Shown here one piece after another: positions 1 to 7,733 of a stretch of DNA of 64,000 nucleotides (the first letter of the stretch is position 1; the number at the start of each line of letters is the position of its first letter). The position numbers and the translations under genes were made by a program. Source of the DNA: Marinobacterium zhoushanense. Lineage in GTDB: Bacteria > Pseudomonadota > Gammaproteobacteria > Pseudomonadales > Balneatricaceae. The stretch spans positions 544,585-608,584 of the forward strand of contig NZ_BMIJ01000001.1 of the NCBI RefSeq assembly GCF_014641945.1, written 5' to 3'. The notes under the pieces are model-generated. The model worked only from the letters and a program-made list of their open reading frames with translations. It was not told the DNA's origin and did no database searches.

Positions 1-1871
1 GCGTCGTATTTGTTCTCTTTGGCCTTTTCACCCTTGCGAAGGCGAAGCCTGCTCAGGCAAAACTCCGCCAATTCATGCGAGAAAGCTGTGAGGCATTCTG
101 CTTCCATTCGCTCCGTCGCTTGTCTATCGGCTGTGGGCATAGCATGAAGTTTGTCGACCAGCCTTTGCCTAGCCAGTTCCTTCATTGGAACCTCCCACTC
201 AACGGGATGATCGTAGCTAGTCAGCGAGCGAACCCGCGAGATCGACTCATCCGTTAACGGCACGCTTGAGGAGCGCAGCAACATCAGGCGATGACGAAGG
301 GCCTTGGTCGGCTGGAGGCGATCAAGCTCTTGCAGTAGTTCTGCAAGCTGCTTGTAATACTCAGGTTTCTCTTCCCTGGACAGTTCGCCACGCAGGATCC
401 CGAGACTCTGATCGATGTAGGGGGTTCTAAGTTTGTTGTCTAACTGATATTTAGTCGCAACAGTCCATCGCGGGATGAGTTGCTTTGGAAAGTCATCGTC
501 ATTAATCAGGTCACGCAGGCGACCGACCCACCACCCCTTGTAAGCTTGGTATGAAGCATCACTTGAATAAGGTAAACGGGCAGAGAGGACCTTCAGCCTA
601 CCCTCTGCATCAAGTTTACCAAGAGCCACTTCGAGTTTTTCTCTATAGAGACCGGAAACCGGGGTGTCCCACCACTTTTCGCCGTGCACGAGGGAGGCCG
701 ATCCGGCCAGTGAATCCGAAGACAGCATAGACTGAAAATCTTTGTTGATCGTCCACTGAATCCAGGCCTCCACCTGCATAGGCGTCAGCTGTGAACACAA
801 CTCAACAAGGCATTCGTTTTCACGTGCCTGATCTTCCTCCGCCGTTTCGGCAGTATTGTCCCATTTTTCTCTAGTGTAACTGAAGATATGGCTATCCATG
901 CCCCTCGCCCAACGTTCAGTTTCTTCCTCTGACGCGGCGGTCAAATCCGCATGGGTAAACGACAGCGTATTAAGTTCCTGCTGGATTTCATGCAGCCATT
1001 TTCCAGCCGCTTTTATCGCCTCGTCCGTCGCATCATAGGCGGCGTCATTGGCACTAAGTCGCCTCTTTAAGCCCCACCAGTAATCATCGATTTTATCGAG
1101 CAGGGTTATACCATCGCCAAGCAACCTCCCAGCTTCAGACTCGTACTTTACCCATGCCTTGAGGAACTCGATGCCCCGCAGAAATTCGCGCGCACCTCTC
1201 AGCCGATTCTCAGACGTCAAGCTTGAAGACGCGGCTATCAAGTTGTTGAGTTGGAGGTCCCCCCCGTTGCCCGAAGAACCCTGGTTGAATTCCGGTTGCT
1301 GGGTTAGTAGCTCAAAAATTTCCCAAAGTATTTCGCTTCTTTCGGACGCATCCAGTGACGTTAGCGCCTCATCATCGAAGAACTCCTTTGAGAAGCAATA
1401 AGTCTCTCCGTAGCAAGTGCAGATAAACCAGTAATAAGCCATACGAAATCTGTGTGCAGGCTCTGAAGCGATAGTGGCTTTGTAGAAACGGTAAGGCGAT
1501 TTTGAAAAGCATTCCCTTGCCACATCGATAGCAAAATCGACGATCGAATCACGTTGACCGAATTCGCCTCTCGCCAACTGAAAGACATACATATCCAAGC
1601 GCGACCTAAAACGCTTAGAGGATGGTTCGGCTGATAAAAATGCTGTGCACTTATCCGAGGCTGCTTCATGTTGCTGTGCGCATGCCAGGGCTTCTTCGAA
1701 GTTTTCCTCGCCGTGAAAAATACCCTTCCAGTTTTCAGAGAAATGTTTAATTAGTAAATCACGAAAAAGACCATCGGCGCCGTGCTCATCAAGCGCTTGT
1801 GTAAAACGTTCGGCCGGTTCATCTTTTTCATCAAGGGTGCGATCGCCGAAAGGCGCATCTATTCTGCACAT
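1..1871 (-). CDS. Large uncharacterised protein, C-terminus beyond the left edge
   Basis: I translated the minus strand by hand and found one frame open from an ATG at 1871 to base 1: 623 complete codons without a stop. The start follows GGAGG with five bases of spacing. The N-terminus reads MCRIDAPFGDRTLDEKDEPA. The protein is soluble-looking, acidic and rich in tryptophan and aromatic residues, with pieces such as DDYWWGLKRRLS and GWWVGRLRDLINDDDF. I see no signal peptide, no membrane segment and no nucleotide-binding loop. I do not recognise the family. It is the leftmost gene of an AT-richer block of unknown genes beside tRNA-Pro, so a mobile-island or defence role is possible but only inferred. 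That the frame is real is well supported by length, RBS and amino-acid composition. Confidence 0.8.
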   Translation of the reverse strand, partial: MCRIDAPFGDRTLDEKDEPAERFTQALDEHGADGLFRDLLIKHFSENWKGIFHGEENFEEALACAQQHEAASDKCTAFLSAEPSSKRFRSRLDMYVFQLARGEFGQRDSIVDFAIDVARECFSKSPYRFYKATIASEPAHRFRMAYYWFICTCYGETYCFSKEFFDDEALTSLDASERSEILWEIFELLTQQPEFNQGSSGNGGDLQLNNLIAASSSLTSENRLRGAREFLRGIEFLKAWVKYESEAGRLLGDGITLLDKIDDYWWGLKRRLSANDAAYDATDEAIKAAGKWLHEIQQELNTLSFTHADLTAASEEETERWARGMDSHIFSYTREKWDNTAETAEEDQARENECLVELCSQLTPMQVEAWIQWTINKDFQSMLSSDSLAGSASLVHGEKWWDTPVSGLYREKLEVALGKLDAEGRLKVLSARLPYSSDASYQAYKGWWVGRLRDLINDDDFPKQLIPRWTVATKYQLDNKLRTPYIDQSLGILRGELSREEKPEYYKQLAELLQELDRLQPTKALRHRLMLLRSSSVPLTDESISRVRSLTSYDHPVEWEVPMKELARQRLVDKLHAMPTADRQATERMEAECLTAFSHELAEFCLSRLRLRKGEKAKENKYD

Positions 1872-2355
1872 GGGGTCCTCCAAACAAACGAAGCTAGGTT
1901 TCACAAGTAGCGGACCAGATGTCGATCTGAGTCGAAGATCTGGGTTGCAGCTGAAACCTCCCGTGCATCAGAGGGGAGCGGAAAGTGAGCATCAAACTCG
2001 TAGCCGACTGCAATTAATCGCCATCCTATGGCAGCTTTTTCGACGCGTCAACCCCGCCTGTCGTCTAACGCGTTCATGGGATGATCGTCAAAATCCGTCC
2101 TGCCCTGCCCTTGATGGAGACCTACCATTATGCATTCACCTCACCAGAGTAAGAGGCACGACAAATTCGAAGGAGCGGGATCGAATGAAGCAGCCGAATA
2201 CGGTTGCTATGGTAAATTCCCCTGCCCTTTATGGCTCCGCCGCCTCCTCAGCATTTCAAGTTGCGAGCTAGAAACAAATTTGGGGTGCCCAAAGTCGACT
2301 CCTACCGCAAATCCGCCTTTTGGACATTAAAGACACGAAGGTGACATCTAACCAC
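1872..2355. other. Intergenic region, no convincing gene
   Basis: About 480 bases between two minus-strand genes. It should carry the promoter of the long protein to its left, but I cannot pick a clear -35/-10 pair. A plus-strand frame of 144 codons crosses it, starting inside the neighbouring gene. It lacks an RBS and has a composition unlike a protein, so I do not call it. No repeat or hairpin terminator stands out. Confidence 0.4.
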
Positions 2356-3027
2356 TTACTTTTTCTTAACCACAAAGAGGACGATCTTTCTGAAGGGCAT
2401 ATTGGAACGCTGGCCAAGATACTCCCTACCAGTCTTCTCAATGACATATTTTAAGTTGGAGACATTGTAGGTCTTACCCCTAATTACAACTGTCTCAAGA
2501 ACCCGATTAAGGATAATGATGCCTCTGTATTCAGCTTCTAACTCCTCAAGAATGTTCATCAAGGCTTGTTTCTCATAATCACGAACCTCGGCGATAATTT
2601 CTGTCAAAGTCACAGCTGCGAGCCCACCTTTAGCTCGTTCTTGGTTGATTTCCGCCAACTTTTTCTGCGTGAAGAAATATCCCACACCAACAGCAACAAC
2701 ACTGGTAGCTACCAGCGCCCAACTAGCAACTGTTAGGCCCAGAAAAGTTGCAGGAGCTAGACCTAGACTCTGAGCGACGCCCGTGAGCCCAATCGCAGAT
2801 AATCCGCTTCCCAAAACTGCTCCTACACTAGACAGCCCTCCCCCCATAGCGGCCAAAACGCCCGCCGCGGAAGTGATCCCCAAACCAGTGAGAATTCCCG
2901 CGTTACCAGCAATAAAGGCACCAACCCAGGTGCTTGACAGGGTAGCCGCGACATAACCCCCTGCCGCAGTTGACGCGATCCAAGCACCAGATGAGTGGAG
3001 AACAGGCACAGCTATCAACGGTAGCAT
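2356..3027 (-). CDS. Glycine/alanine-rich membrane protein of unknown function
   Basis: 223 residues. AAGGA lies about eight bases before the ATG. Residues 1-120 are a continuous glycine, alanine, serine and valine rich hydrophobic stretch, with patterns such as GITSAAGVLAAMGGG and VGAVLGSGLSAIG. These suggest several tightly packed, glycine-zipper-like helices. A more classical membrane segment follows around residues 100-118 (SWALVATSVVAVGVGYFF). The last 100 residues are soluble and charged, beginning QKKLAEINQERAKGG and ending in KKK. The layout (hydrophobic glycine-rich N-half, cytosolic C-half) recalls pore-forming or membrane-perturbing proteins. It is also superficially similar to the glycine-rich core of interferon-induced 6-16-type proteins. 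That comparison is a guess and no family is assigned. Confidence 0.7.
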   Translation of the reverse strand: MLPLIAVPVLHSSGAWIASTAAGGYVAATLSSTWVGAFIAGNAGILTGLGITSAAGVLAAMGGGLSSVGAVLGSGLSAIGLTGVAQSLGLAPATFLGLTVASWALVATSVVAVGVGYFFTQKKLAEINQERAKGGLAAVTLTEIIAEVRDYEKQALMNILEELEAEYRGIIILNRVLETVVIRGKTYNVSNLKYVIEKTGREYLGQRSNMPFRKIVLFVVKKK

Positions 3028-3204
3028 TTCTATCGTCCTTGATATCTAGAAGACTTCTTCCAAGTGTAAATTACAAAGTAGCCTAATCCAATGATTACCT
3101 TAGGTCGCTACCACCATCTCAGTTCTGGTTTACGATGGTCATTAACCGGCACTGACCGGACATCCTTAATTACTATTCTACCCCCGAATTCTCCGACGGT
3201 ATCA

Positions 3205-4281
3205 TCAACGTTTAGCACTAAGATTTCTCGTCCAGCGATAGCGCTCAGGATCGACTTGCAAAAGGTGAGCTTGCATCGCCTTTTGGCTGGCGCTATCCGC
3301 TCGCATAAAGATACTACGGAGTTCACTATCGATAGCCCGTTCGGTTGCGCCACGCTCGACAGCTTTTTCGTACCACTGTTGCCCTAAGATGTAATTTCCC
3401 GTTTCCATATAGACAGCTCCAATAAGGGTGCATGGACGGAAATCTTTATTCATCAATCCATGTGCCTTTTCACCCAATCTGATAGCCTTTTCCTTAAAAC
3501 CCAGGTCTCGCTTCACACCACCATGAGTCGTAAAAAATGCGGACCTCAATTTTGGAGATTTTTTTGCTTCTATATCAACACTTTTGAGAAGCACATCAGC
3601 GACGTTTGCTTTACCGCACTTCCTATAATGACTACTAGCATTCACTGCCATCCAAATATCATGGTTTTTATTAAACTGGGTATTGTAGAACTCTGCCTCA
3701 ATCTGGTGATAAGCAGTTCTCAAACTATCGCTAAAATACTCTTCACCATCAGTGGATAGCCACAATACATTTTTTTCAGAAAGCCGTTTGCCCGCATCGA
3801 TACGTCGCAATATATCCATAAGAGGAGCAAAACAATCTTTTTCAATGAACCAGTCAAGGTCGTAACGAGCTCTTAGCTGCTGATTCCTAATTTTTGCTAT
3901 GTATTTAGGGTCTCGCTCAAGCGCTTGGCGAGCAACTTTGGCTTTCTCTTGAGCCAGTTTCATCTGGGCTTGCCTTGCAGTTTCCCTTTCTTGCCGCTCT
4001 TGCTCCTTTGCTACTCTTAATGCCTCGGCTTCTTGTTTTCGCCGTGCTTGTTCAACCTTTGCGTCCTGATGAAATTTATCAGAGGTTGAGCCGCCAGTGG
4101 CATGACGAAGCAAGGCTATTAGTCCTTGTTTCTCTAAATAGTTTAATGCGATTTTCGATAGAGGAAGTCCTTGTTGGAGGCGCTCTAAGACTCCATTCAA
4201 CCGTGTTGCCGGGATATGGGCTCCAGGAAGATCATCTACGCAATAATAGACTGCTAATTCATCCCTATCCTTAGCCAACAT
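3205..4281 (-). CDS. Uncharacterised coiled-coil protein with TPR-like C-terminus
   Basis: 358 residues, start ATG with AGGGA about seven bases upstream. An N-terminal globular part (1-70) is followed by a very charged Glu/Gln/Arg/Lys/Ala stretch (about 72-125) typical of a long coiled coil. A mixed domain follows. From about residue 275 there are helices such as IGAVYMETGNYILGQQWYEK, which look like tetratricopeptide repeats. No signal peptide or catalytic motif is visible. It lies 177 bases upstream, in transcription order, of the glycine-rich membrane protein gene. It might form a scaffold or sensor for that protein, but this is inference. The family is unknown to me. Confidence 0.7.
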   Translation of the reverse strand: MLAKDRDELAVYYCVDDLPGAHIPATRLNGVLERLQQGLPLSKIALNYLEKQGLIALLRHATGGSTSDKFHQDAKVEQARRKQEAEALRVAKEQERQERETARQAQMKLAQEKAKVARQALERDPKYIAKIRNQQLRARYDLDWFIEKDCFAPLMDILRRIDAGKRLSEKNVLWLSTDGEEYFSDSLRTAYHQIEAEFYNTQFNKNHDIWMAVNASSHYRKCGKANVADVLLKSVDIEAKKSPKLRSAFFTTHGGVKRDLGFKEKAIRLGEKAHGLMNKDFRPCTLIGAVYMETGNYILGQQWYEKAVERGATERAIDSELRSIFMRADSASQKAMQAHLLQVDPERYRWTRNLSAKR

Positions 4282-4627
4282 ATTGATATCCCTTTAAAAT
4301 GCCGCCTATCTGATAATAACTCACGCTGAATCCTAGTATTCCTATCCATTACGACTGATAAATATACAGCTCTCGGTGTCCGGCTAACATTCTGATGCAA
4401 CCTGAAAGACCGAAATGGGTCGTCACTCCCTTGCCTCCCTCGATCGGGTCCTGCTCCATACGAGGCGTCAACCGGCACAAAGCGGTCGTTCGCAATGGAT
4501 ACCTTAAGGCCTAAATGTGTTTAGAAAACTCTAGTCTGTTCATTTTAAGGTATTAAGCAGGCAGATTGTCGTCGTAGAGTTTGCAGATCAACCTGCCGTT
4601 TTTCATACCCAATTACCAATCCCAAGC
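4282..4627. other. Intergenic region with a spaced inverted repeat
   Basis: About 350 bases between two minus-strand genes; presumably holds the promoter of the coiled-coil gene. The nine-base arms ATACCTTAA (4499-4507) and TTAAGGTAT (4545-4553) form an inverted repeat around an AT-rich centre, a possible regulator site. I see no gene. Confidence 0.35.
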
Positions 4628-4972
4628 TTAACTTACGTTATTTCGCATGGCTTCTACTTCATATTTTGGCAGCCACTCGATAGACAGCCTACTGCCATTA
4701 ATGTGAATAACACCTTGGCTGGCATTCGGTTGTTTATGCTGCGCTCGATAGGTCATCAGAGTATCCAGCAGCTCCATTACCTGTAGTTTGAAACCAGAAC
4801 AGGTGAATGCCTCGTAGTCCTCCTCCGTATTAAGCTGCCATGTTGCAAGGTCCAGCCGGTTTTCCGTTGAGCTACCTAAAAATAGTATCCGCCCGGTTAC
4901 ACTGGAGTGCTCGAGGTATTGATCAGCAAGCTGGTTTAACCGGGCCTGGTCAAAGGAAAAATCGTAGTTCAT
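4628..4972 (-). CDS. Small uncharacterised protein, partner of the Mrr-like gene
   Basis: 114 residues, start ATG with AGGAG six bases upstream. It begins MNYDFSFDQARLNQLADQYL and is acidic, with no membrane segment and no recognisable motif. The start lies only 23 bases after the stop of the upstream Mrr-like endonuclease gene on the same strand. The two are therefore probably co-transcribed. A small protein next to a restriction-type nuclease could be a control, inhibitor or accessory subunit, but nothing in the sequence shows which. Function unknown. Confidence 0.7.
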   Translation of the reverse strand: MNYDFSFDQARLNQLADQYLEHSSVTGRILFLGSSTENRLDLATWQLNTEEDYEAFTCSGFKLQVMELLDTLMTYRAQHKQPNASQGVIHINGSRLSIEWLPKYEVEAMRNNVS

Positions 4973-4995
4973 TCAAAACTCCTGCTATTTACTAC

Positions 4996-5979
4996 TCAAA
5001 TGAGGAGCGAAGGCACTGTTGATAGGCCAAGCCGGTTGAGTGTTGCGGGCGAGAGCTGGCCGGCACGTTCAACAACCCACTCAGCGAATCGCTCTCCATC
5101 CATAACACCAATGCCTTGGCTCTCGGCTTCTTCTACCAGTTCAGGTTGGACATCCCCAGTGGTTATGAGCCACCTTTGAACATCGTCCTCATTGTCCATC
5201 TGCTGGAGCTGGCGCAATGCATGGTATCCAGTATTACCGTTGTGGTGTTTCACTTGAATCAGCAACTTCTTTGATGTGAAAAGGTCTTCACGAAACGCTT
5301 CTACATCTGCGTCAGCTTTTCCCTCAAAAGCCGTTTTAGCCAAAATTTTGGTAGCGTAGCCTTCTGTGCGTAAAAGCTCGGCAACAAGCTTTTCAAGCCC
5401 GATGCCGCCGCTCTCAAGGTTGGTTTTGCCACCACGGATGTTGTTCAGAAGCCTTTCGCGGAGGTTCGCCAGTGCTTCTGCTTCCAACTGCTGAACATGG
5501 GAATCGAAGTTCGCGCCGCCACTACTCTTAATTTGATCAACTATGCGGATGATGTCGTCTTTGAACTCGCCTAAGGATACAACTGACATGCGAATTCGGA
5601 GTCGAGTAGACAACGCCTCAGGCAAGTCTGTCCGAGGAACTCGGACAACAGAGCCGTCCTCGTGACGAAGATATTCAACTCCGATGCGGTTCTCTCCGTA
5701 TCCAACTCCCTTCCCATAAGAGCGCTTTCCTGTGGCCACCCCAAAGGCAACAGCACGCTGGAGGGGGACGACGACAATATCACCTGAGGAGATTGAGAAG
5801 TAGCGCTTAATCTGATTACGGTGACGGCCTGGATCAATACCTTTCTCCGCGAATAGCGACAGAAGACCATCGGTGTCTGCGGCTTCCGAAAAATTGACCT
5901 GCGGCCATCCGTAGCCCGCCATTTGCTCGGCAATAAGTTTGGCGGGACTGCGGACGAGATAAATCTTCGAGTTTTCCAT
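4996..5979 (-). CDS. Mrr-like restriction endonuclease
   Basis: 327 residues from the ATG at 5979, which follows AGGAAG with six bases of spacing. The frame stays open upstream to 6195, but that extension is Pro/Arg-rich and unlike protein. The C-terminal half is an Mrr-type PD-(D/E)xK nuclease. GIGLEKLVAELLRTEGY (about 193-208) is the family's leading helix, an acidic site lies at KADADV (Asp223/Asp225), and the QVK triad follows (Gln242-Lys244). The N-terminal half carries SGDIVVVP and a GVATGKR-like strand, resembling the small beta domains found in front of Mrr nucleases that may read DNA. Mrr-family enzymes cut modified or foreign DNA (type IV restriction). Catalytic identity is well supported; specificity is unknown. 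Confidence 0.85.
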   Translation of the reverse strand: MENSKIYLVRSPAKLIAEQMAGYGWPQVNFSEAADTDGLLSLFAEKGIDPGRHRNQIKRYFSISSGDIVVVPLQRAVAFGVATGKRSYGKGVGYGENRIGVEYLRHEDGSVVRVPRTDLPEALSTRLRIRMSVVSLGEFKDDIIRIVDQIKSSGGANFDSHVQQLEAEALANLRERLLNNIRGGKTNLESGGIGLEKLVAELLRTEGYATKILAKTAFEGKADADVEAFREDLFTSKKLLIQVKHHNGNTGYHALRQLQQMDNEDDVQRWLITTGDVQPELVEEAESQGIGVMDGERFAEWVVERAGQLSPATLNRLGLSTVPSLLI

Positions 5980-6505
5980 TGAGTGCTTCCTGCATTCAGG
6001 TAAAGGTCGCCAAGTGTCTCTTAGTCCAGTGACTAGATAACGCTTCGGCCTACTACTGTACCAGTTCAACTTGCTCAGGTGCTTGATTGGTTGAGGTATT
6101 CCCGGCGCACTAGCGCGGATCGCCAAAGTTGTTCGAGCCTGTGGCGACTGGCGGGCATCGTCTAAGTGGCGGTCGCCGCTGCAAGCACCTCTCATCTATC
6201 CGTTTTTCATCTGCTCTCTGAATCGCGCAAACACTTTACCAACACAGATTGATATCCCCAGTACAACTTGTAAAGACCGCTATTGGTCGTGACCTGTCTC
6301 TGAGCTACTGTCCGAACTAGGTCATTCCGACAATGAGGTATAACACACTCCGGAGTGTTCAGCCGTAAGCGTCCCTACCGTATGCGAGACAGTCCAGACT
6401 TCATACAGGGCACCAAACATTCATGGCGTGCTCGCCGTTGAAGGAATAGCAGTCGATGGGTCTATCTATCCACATCAGGCGTAGCAATCGCGTTCACGTC
6501 TATAA

Positions 6506-6675
6506 ATGCGAAACGCTGCACAATTCGCTCTTGCCCTCAACGGCATAGACGCCTTATAGAACCTCTCGATGGCAAAGCAGTCACATCCCTATCGACGTAT
6601 CTCCTTAGCTACTATCAGCGCTATAAGGAAAGATTGAAAGCTTCTGAGGTAGCCGGAAAGCTCGTTCTCTCTTAA
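6506..6675 (+). pseudogene. Possible frameshifted gene remnant
   Basis: Two successive reading frames look coding by composition. The first begins ATG at 6506 and stops after 17 codons. The second continues in the next frame with IEPLDGKAVTSLSTYLL and runs to a TAA at 6673-6675. If joined by a single-base shift they give a C-terminal tail of about 55 residues rich in Tyr, Lys and Leu. No family recognised; could be chance. Confidence 0.2.
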
Positions 6676-6815
6676 CTAAACCATATGCCGTTAAACGAGA
6701 CGCTTGGGGAGAGGGAGTAACGTTCTACCAGCGTCCAGCCTTCACTAATCTGGAGGCCCTACGCGCAGTAAGCGTGTAATCATCGGTAGAGTGACTTTCT
6801 CAAACACGATGCCTG

Positions 6816-6854
6816 ATCGTACAGGAACCGGTTCCTGTACTGATCCTGTACGAT
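6816..6854. repeat. Nested perfect palindrome downstream of tRNA-Pro
   Basis: Positions 6819-6840 are a perfect 22-base palindrome with half-site GTACAGGAACC. An additional inverted pair ATCGTACAGGA (6816-6826) and TCCTGTACGAT (6844-6854) shares its left arm. Three copies of the core TCCTGTAC/GTACAGGA occur in 39 bases. Such a site suits a dimeric DNA-binding protein, an excision/integration accessory site or a folded RNA. No T-run follows directly, so a simple terminator is less likely. Confidence 0.5.
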
Positions 6855-6921
6855 TGAAAAAATCGCCAAAAACAACCCAGGACGGGAGGTGTATAATGCA
6901 TTGAATATAAAGGATTTTTAA

Positions 6922-6998
6922 TGGTCGGGACGGCAGGATTTGAACCTGCGACCCCTTGCACCCCATGCAAGTGCGCTACCAGACTGCGCTACGCCCCG
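6922..6998 (-). tRNA. tRNA-Pro (anticodon GGG)
   Basis: Read on the minus strand, the 77 bases fold as a tRNA. The acceptor arm is CGGGGCG with CGTCCCG (one G-U pair), the anticodon stem is CTTGC/GCAAG around loop ATGGGGT, and the T-arm carries GTTCAAATC. Discriminator A and an encoded CCA complete the 3' end at 6922. The anticodon GGG reads proline codons CCC/CCU. A small hairpin (GAGACC/GGTCTC, 7007-7022) sits just before the 5' end, possibly marking the processed leader. The gene follows the merR-like gene. The AT-richer accessory block begins right at its 3' end, the usual site for integrative elements. Confidence 0.95.
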
Positions 6999-7069
6999 AC
7001 TAGGCGGAGACCCTAAGGTCTCGAAGAGAGATGCGAATACTACATTAAGGTTTTGATAATTGGAAGCTT

Positions 7070-7435
7070 TTATCGAACGGTTTTTAACAGATCACGGATC
7101 GATTCAAGCTCGGTAATGGTCTGGCGCAACAACTGGCGATAGCGCTTCGCATCATCCCCCGCCTGCTCCCCCTTGAGCCATTGGCGCGCGCCCACGATGG
7201 TGAAACCCTGATCGTAAAGCAGGCTGCGGATCTGCCGAATCAGCAGCAGGTCCTGGCGTTGGTAATAGCGGCGGTTGCTACGTTTGACCGGCTGGATCTG
7301 CTCGAACTCCTGCTCCCAGTAGCGCAGCACGTGCGGTTTCAGGTCACAGAGTTTGGCAACTTCGCCGATGGTGAAATAGCGCTTGCCGGGAATCGGCTCC
7401 AGCTCAGTCTGCTGAGTTGGACTGCTGTCCGGCAT
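7070..7435 (-). CDS. MerR-family transcriptional regulator
   Basis: 121 residues. The N-terminal winged helix of the MerR family is clear: [20 protein letters not shown] with RYWEQEF, then [18 protein letters not shown] (residues about 18-66). The C-terminal part is a short coiled coil without the cysteines of metal-sensing MerR proteins, so the effector is unknown. The gene overlaps the end of ihfA by about 30 bases and ends just before tRNA-Pro. This conserved neighbourhood is known from pseudomonads, where the protein is annotated only as a MerR-like regulator. It is probably expressed with ihfA by read-through. The first residues (MPDSSPTQQ) could be trimmed if a downstream start is used. 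Confidence 0.9.
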   Translation of the reverse strand: MPDSSPTQQTELEPIPGKRYFTIGEVAKLCDLKPHVLRYWEQEFEQIQPVKRSNRRYYQRQDLLLIRQIRSLLYDQGFTIVGARQWLKGEQAGDDAKRYRQLLRQTITELESIRDLLKTVR

Positions 7436-7718
7436 AAGCTTCTACGCGTTCCTTGAGCTTCTGGCCTGGACGGAAGGTCACGACCCGGCGTGCCGAGATC
7501 GGGACCTCCTCTCCAGTTTTGGGGTTCCGGCCCGGCCGCTGACGCTTGTCGCGCAGATCGAAGTTGCCGAAGCCGGATAGCTTCACATGCTCGTTTGACG
7601 CCAGACTGGCGCGAATTTCTTCAAAGAAGGACTCCACCATCTCTTTCGCTTCGCGCTTGTTGAGCCCCAGTTCGTCGAACAGTCGCTCAGCCATATCTGC
7701 TTTAGTCAAAGAGCTCAT
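7404..7718 (-). CDS. ihfA: Integration host factor alpha subunit
   Basis: 104 residues from the ATG at 7718, preceded by AGGGTGA. A GTG three codons earlier is possible but would sit on the ribosome site. IhfA pairs with IhfB to bend DNA sharply in recombination, replication and sigma-54 promoter control. The sequence carries the DNABII signature, [12 protein letters not shown] followed by [10 protein letters not shown] and [14 protein letters not shown], very close to the E. coli protein. It lies 15 bases after pheT and overlaps the merR-like gene, the order known from E. coli (pheT-ihfA) and Pseudomonas. Expression is probably largely by read-through from the phe operon. Confidence 0.97.
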   Translation of the reverse strand: MSSLTKADMAERLFDELGLNKREAKEMVESFFEEIRASLASNEHVKLSGFGNFDLRDKRQRPGRNPKTGEEVPISARRVVTFRPGQKLKERVEAYAGQQSNSAD

Positions 7719-7733
7719 GACACTCACCCTGTC

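Larger units (their letters stand above)
5980..6921. other. Gene-poor junction between accessory block and tRNA-Pro
   Basis: About 940 bases with no intact gene. A 14-base perfect palindrome built on ACACTCC sits at 6345-6358. On the plus strand at 6506-6675 two adjoining frames read like protein: MRNAAQFALALNGIDAL then a stop, and one base away a frame ending YYQRYKERLKASEVAGKLVL and a stop. This may be a decayed gene tail of unknown family. A nested palindrome at 6816-6854 is listed separately. I found no integrase gene and no second copy of the tRNA 3' end within the window. Confidence 0.4.

Noticed and set aside
1361..1669. 102-codon frame on the minus strand
   Set aside because: Out of frame with the 623-codon frame that spans the same bases and has a proper start; shadow.
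1837..2271. 144-codon frame on the plus strand
   Set aside because: Starts inside the long minus-strand gene, lacks a ribosome site and has an irregular composition.
5980..6195. N-terminal extension of the Mrr-like protein
   Set aside because: Pro/Arg-rich, no ribosome site at its ATG, while the internal ATG at 5979 has a good one.
6745..6966. 73-codon frame on the minus strand starting [15 protein letters not shown]
   Set aside because: Its first 15 codons are the tRNA-Pro sequence itself read as protein, a well-known artefact.
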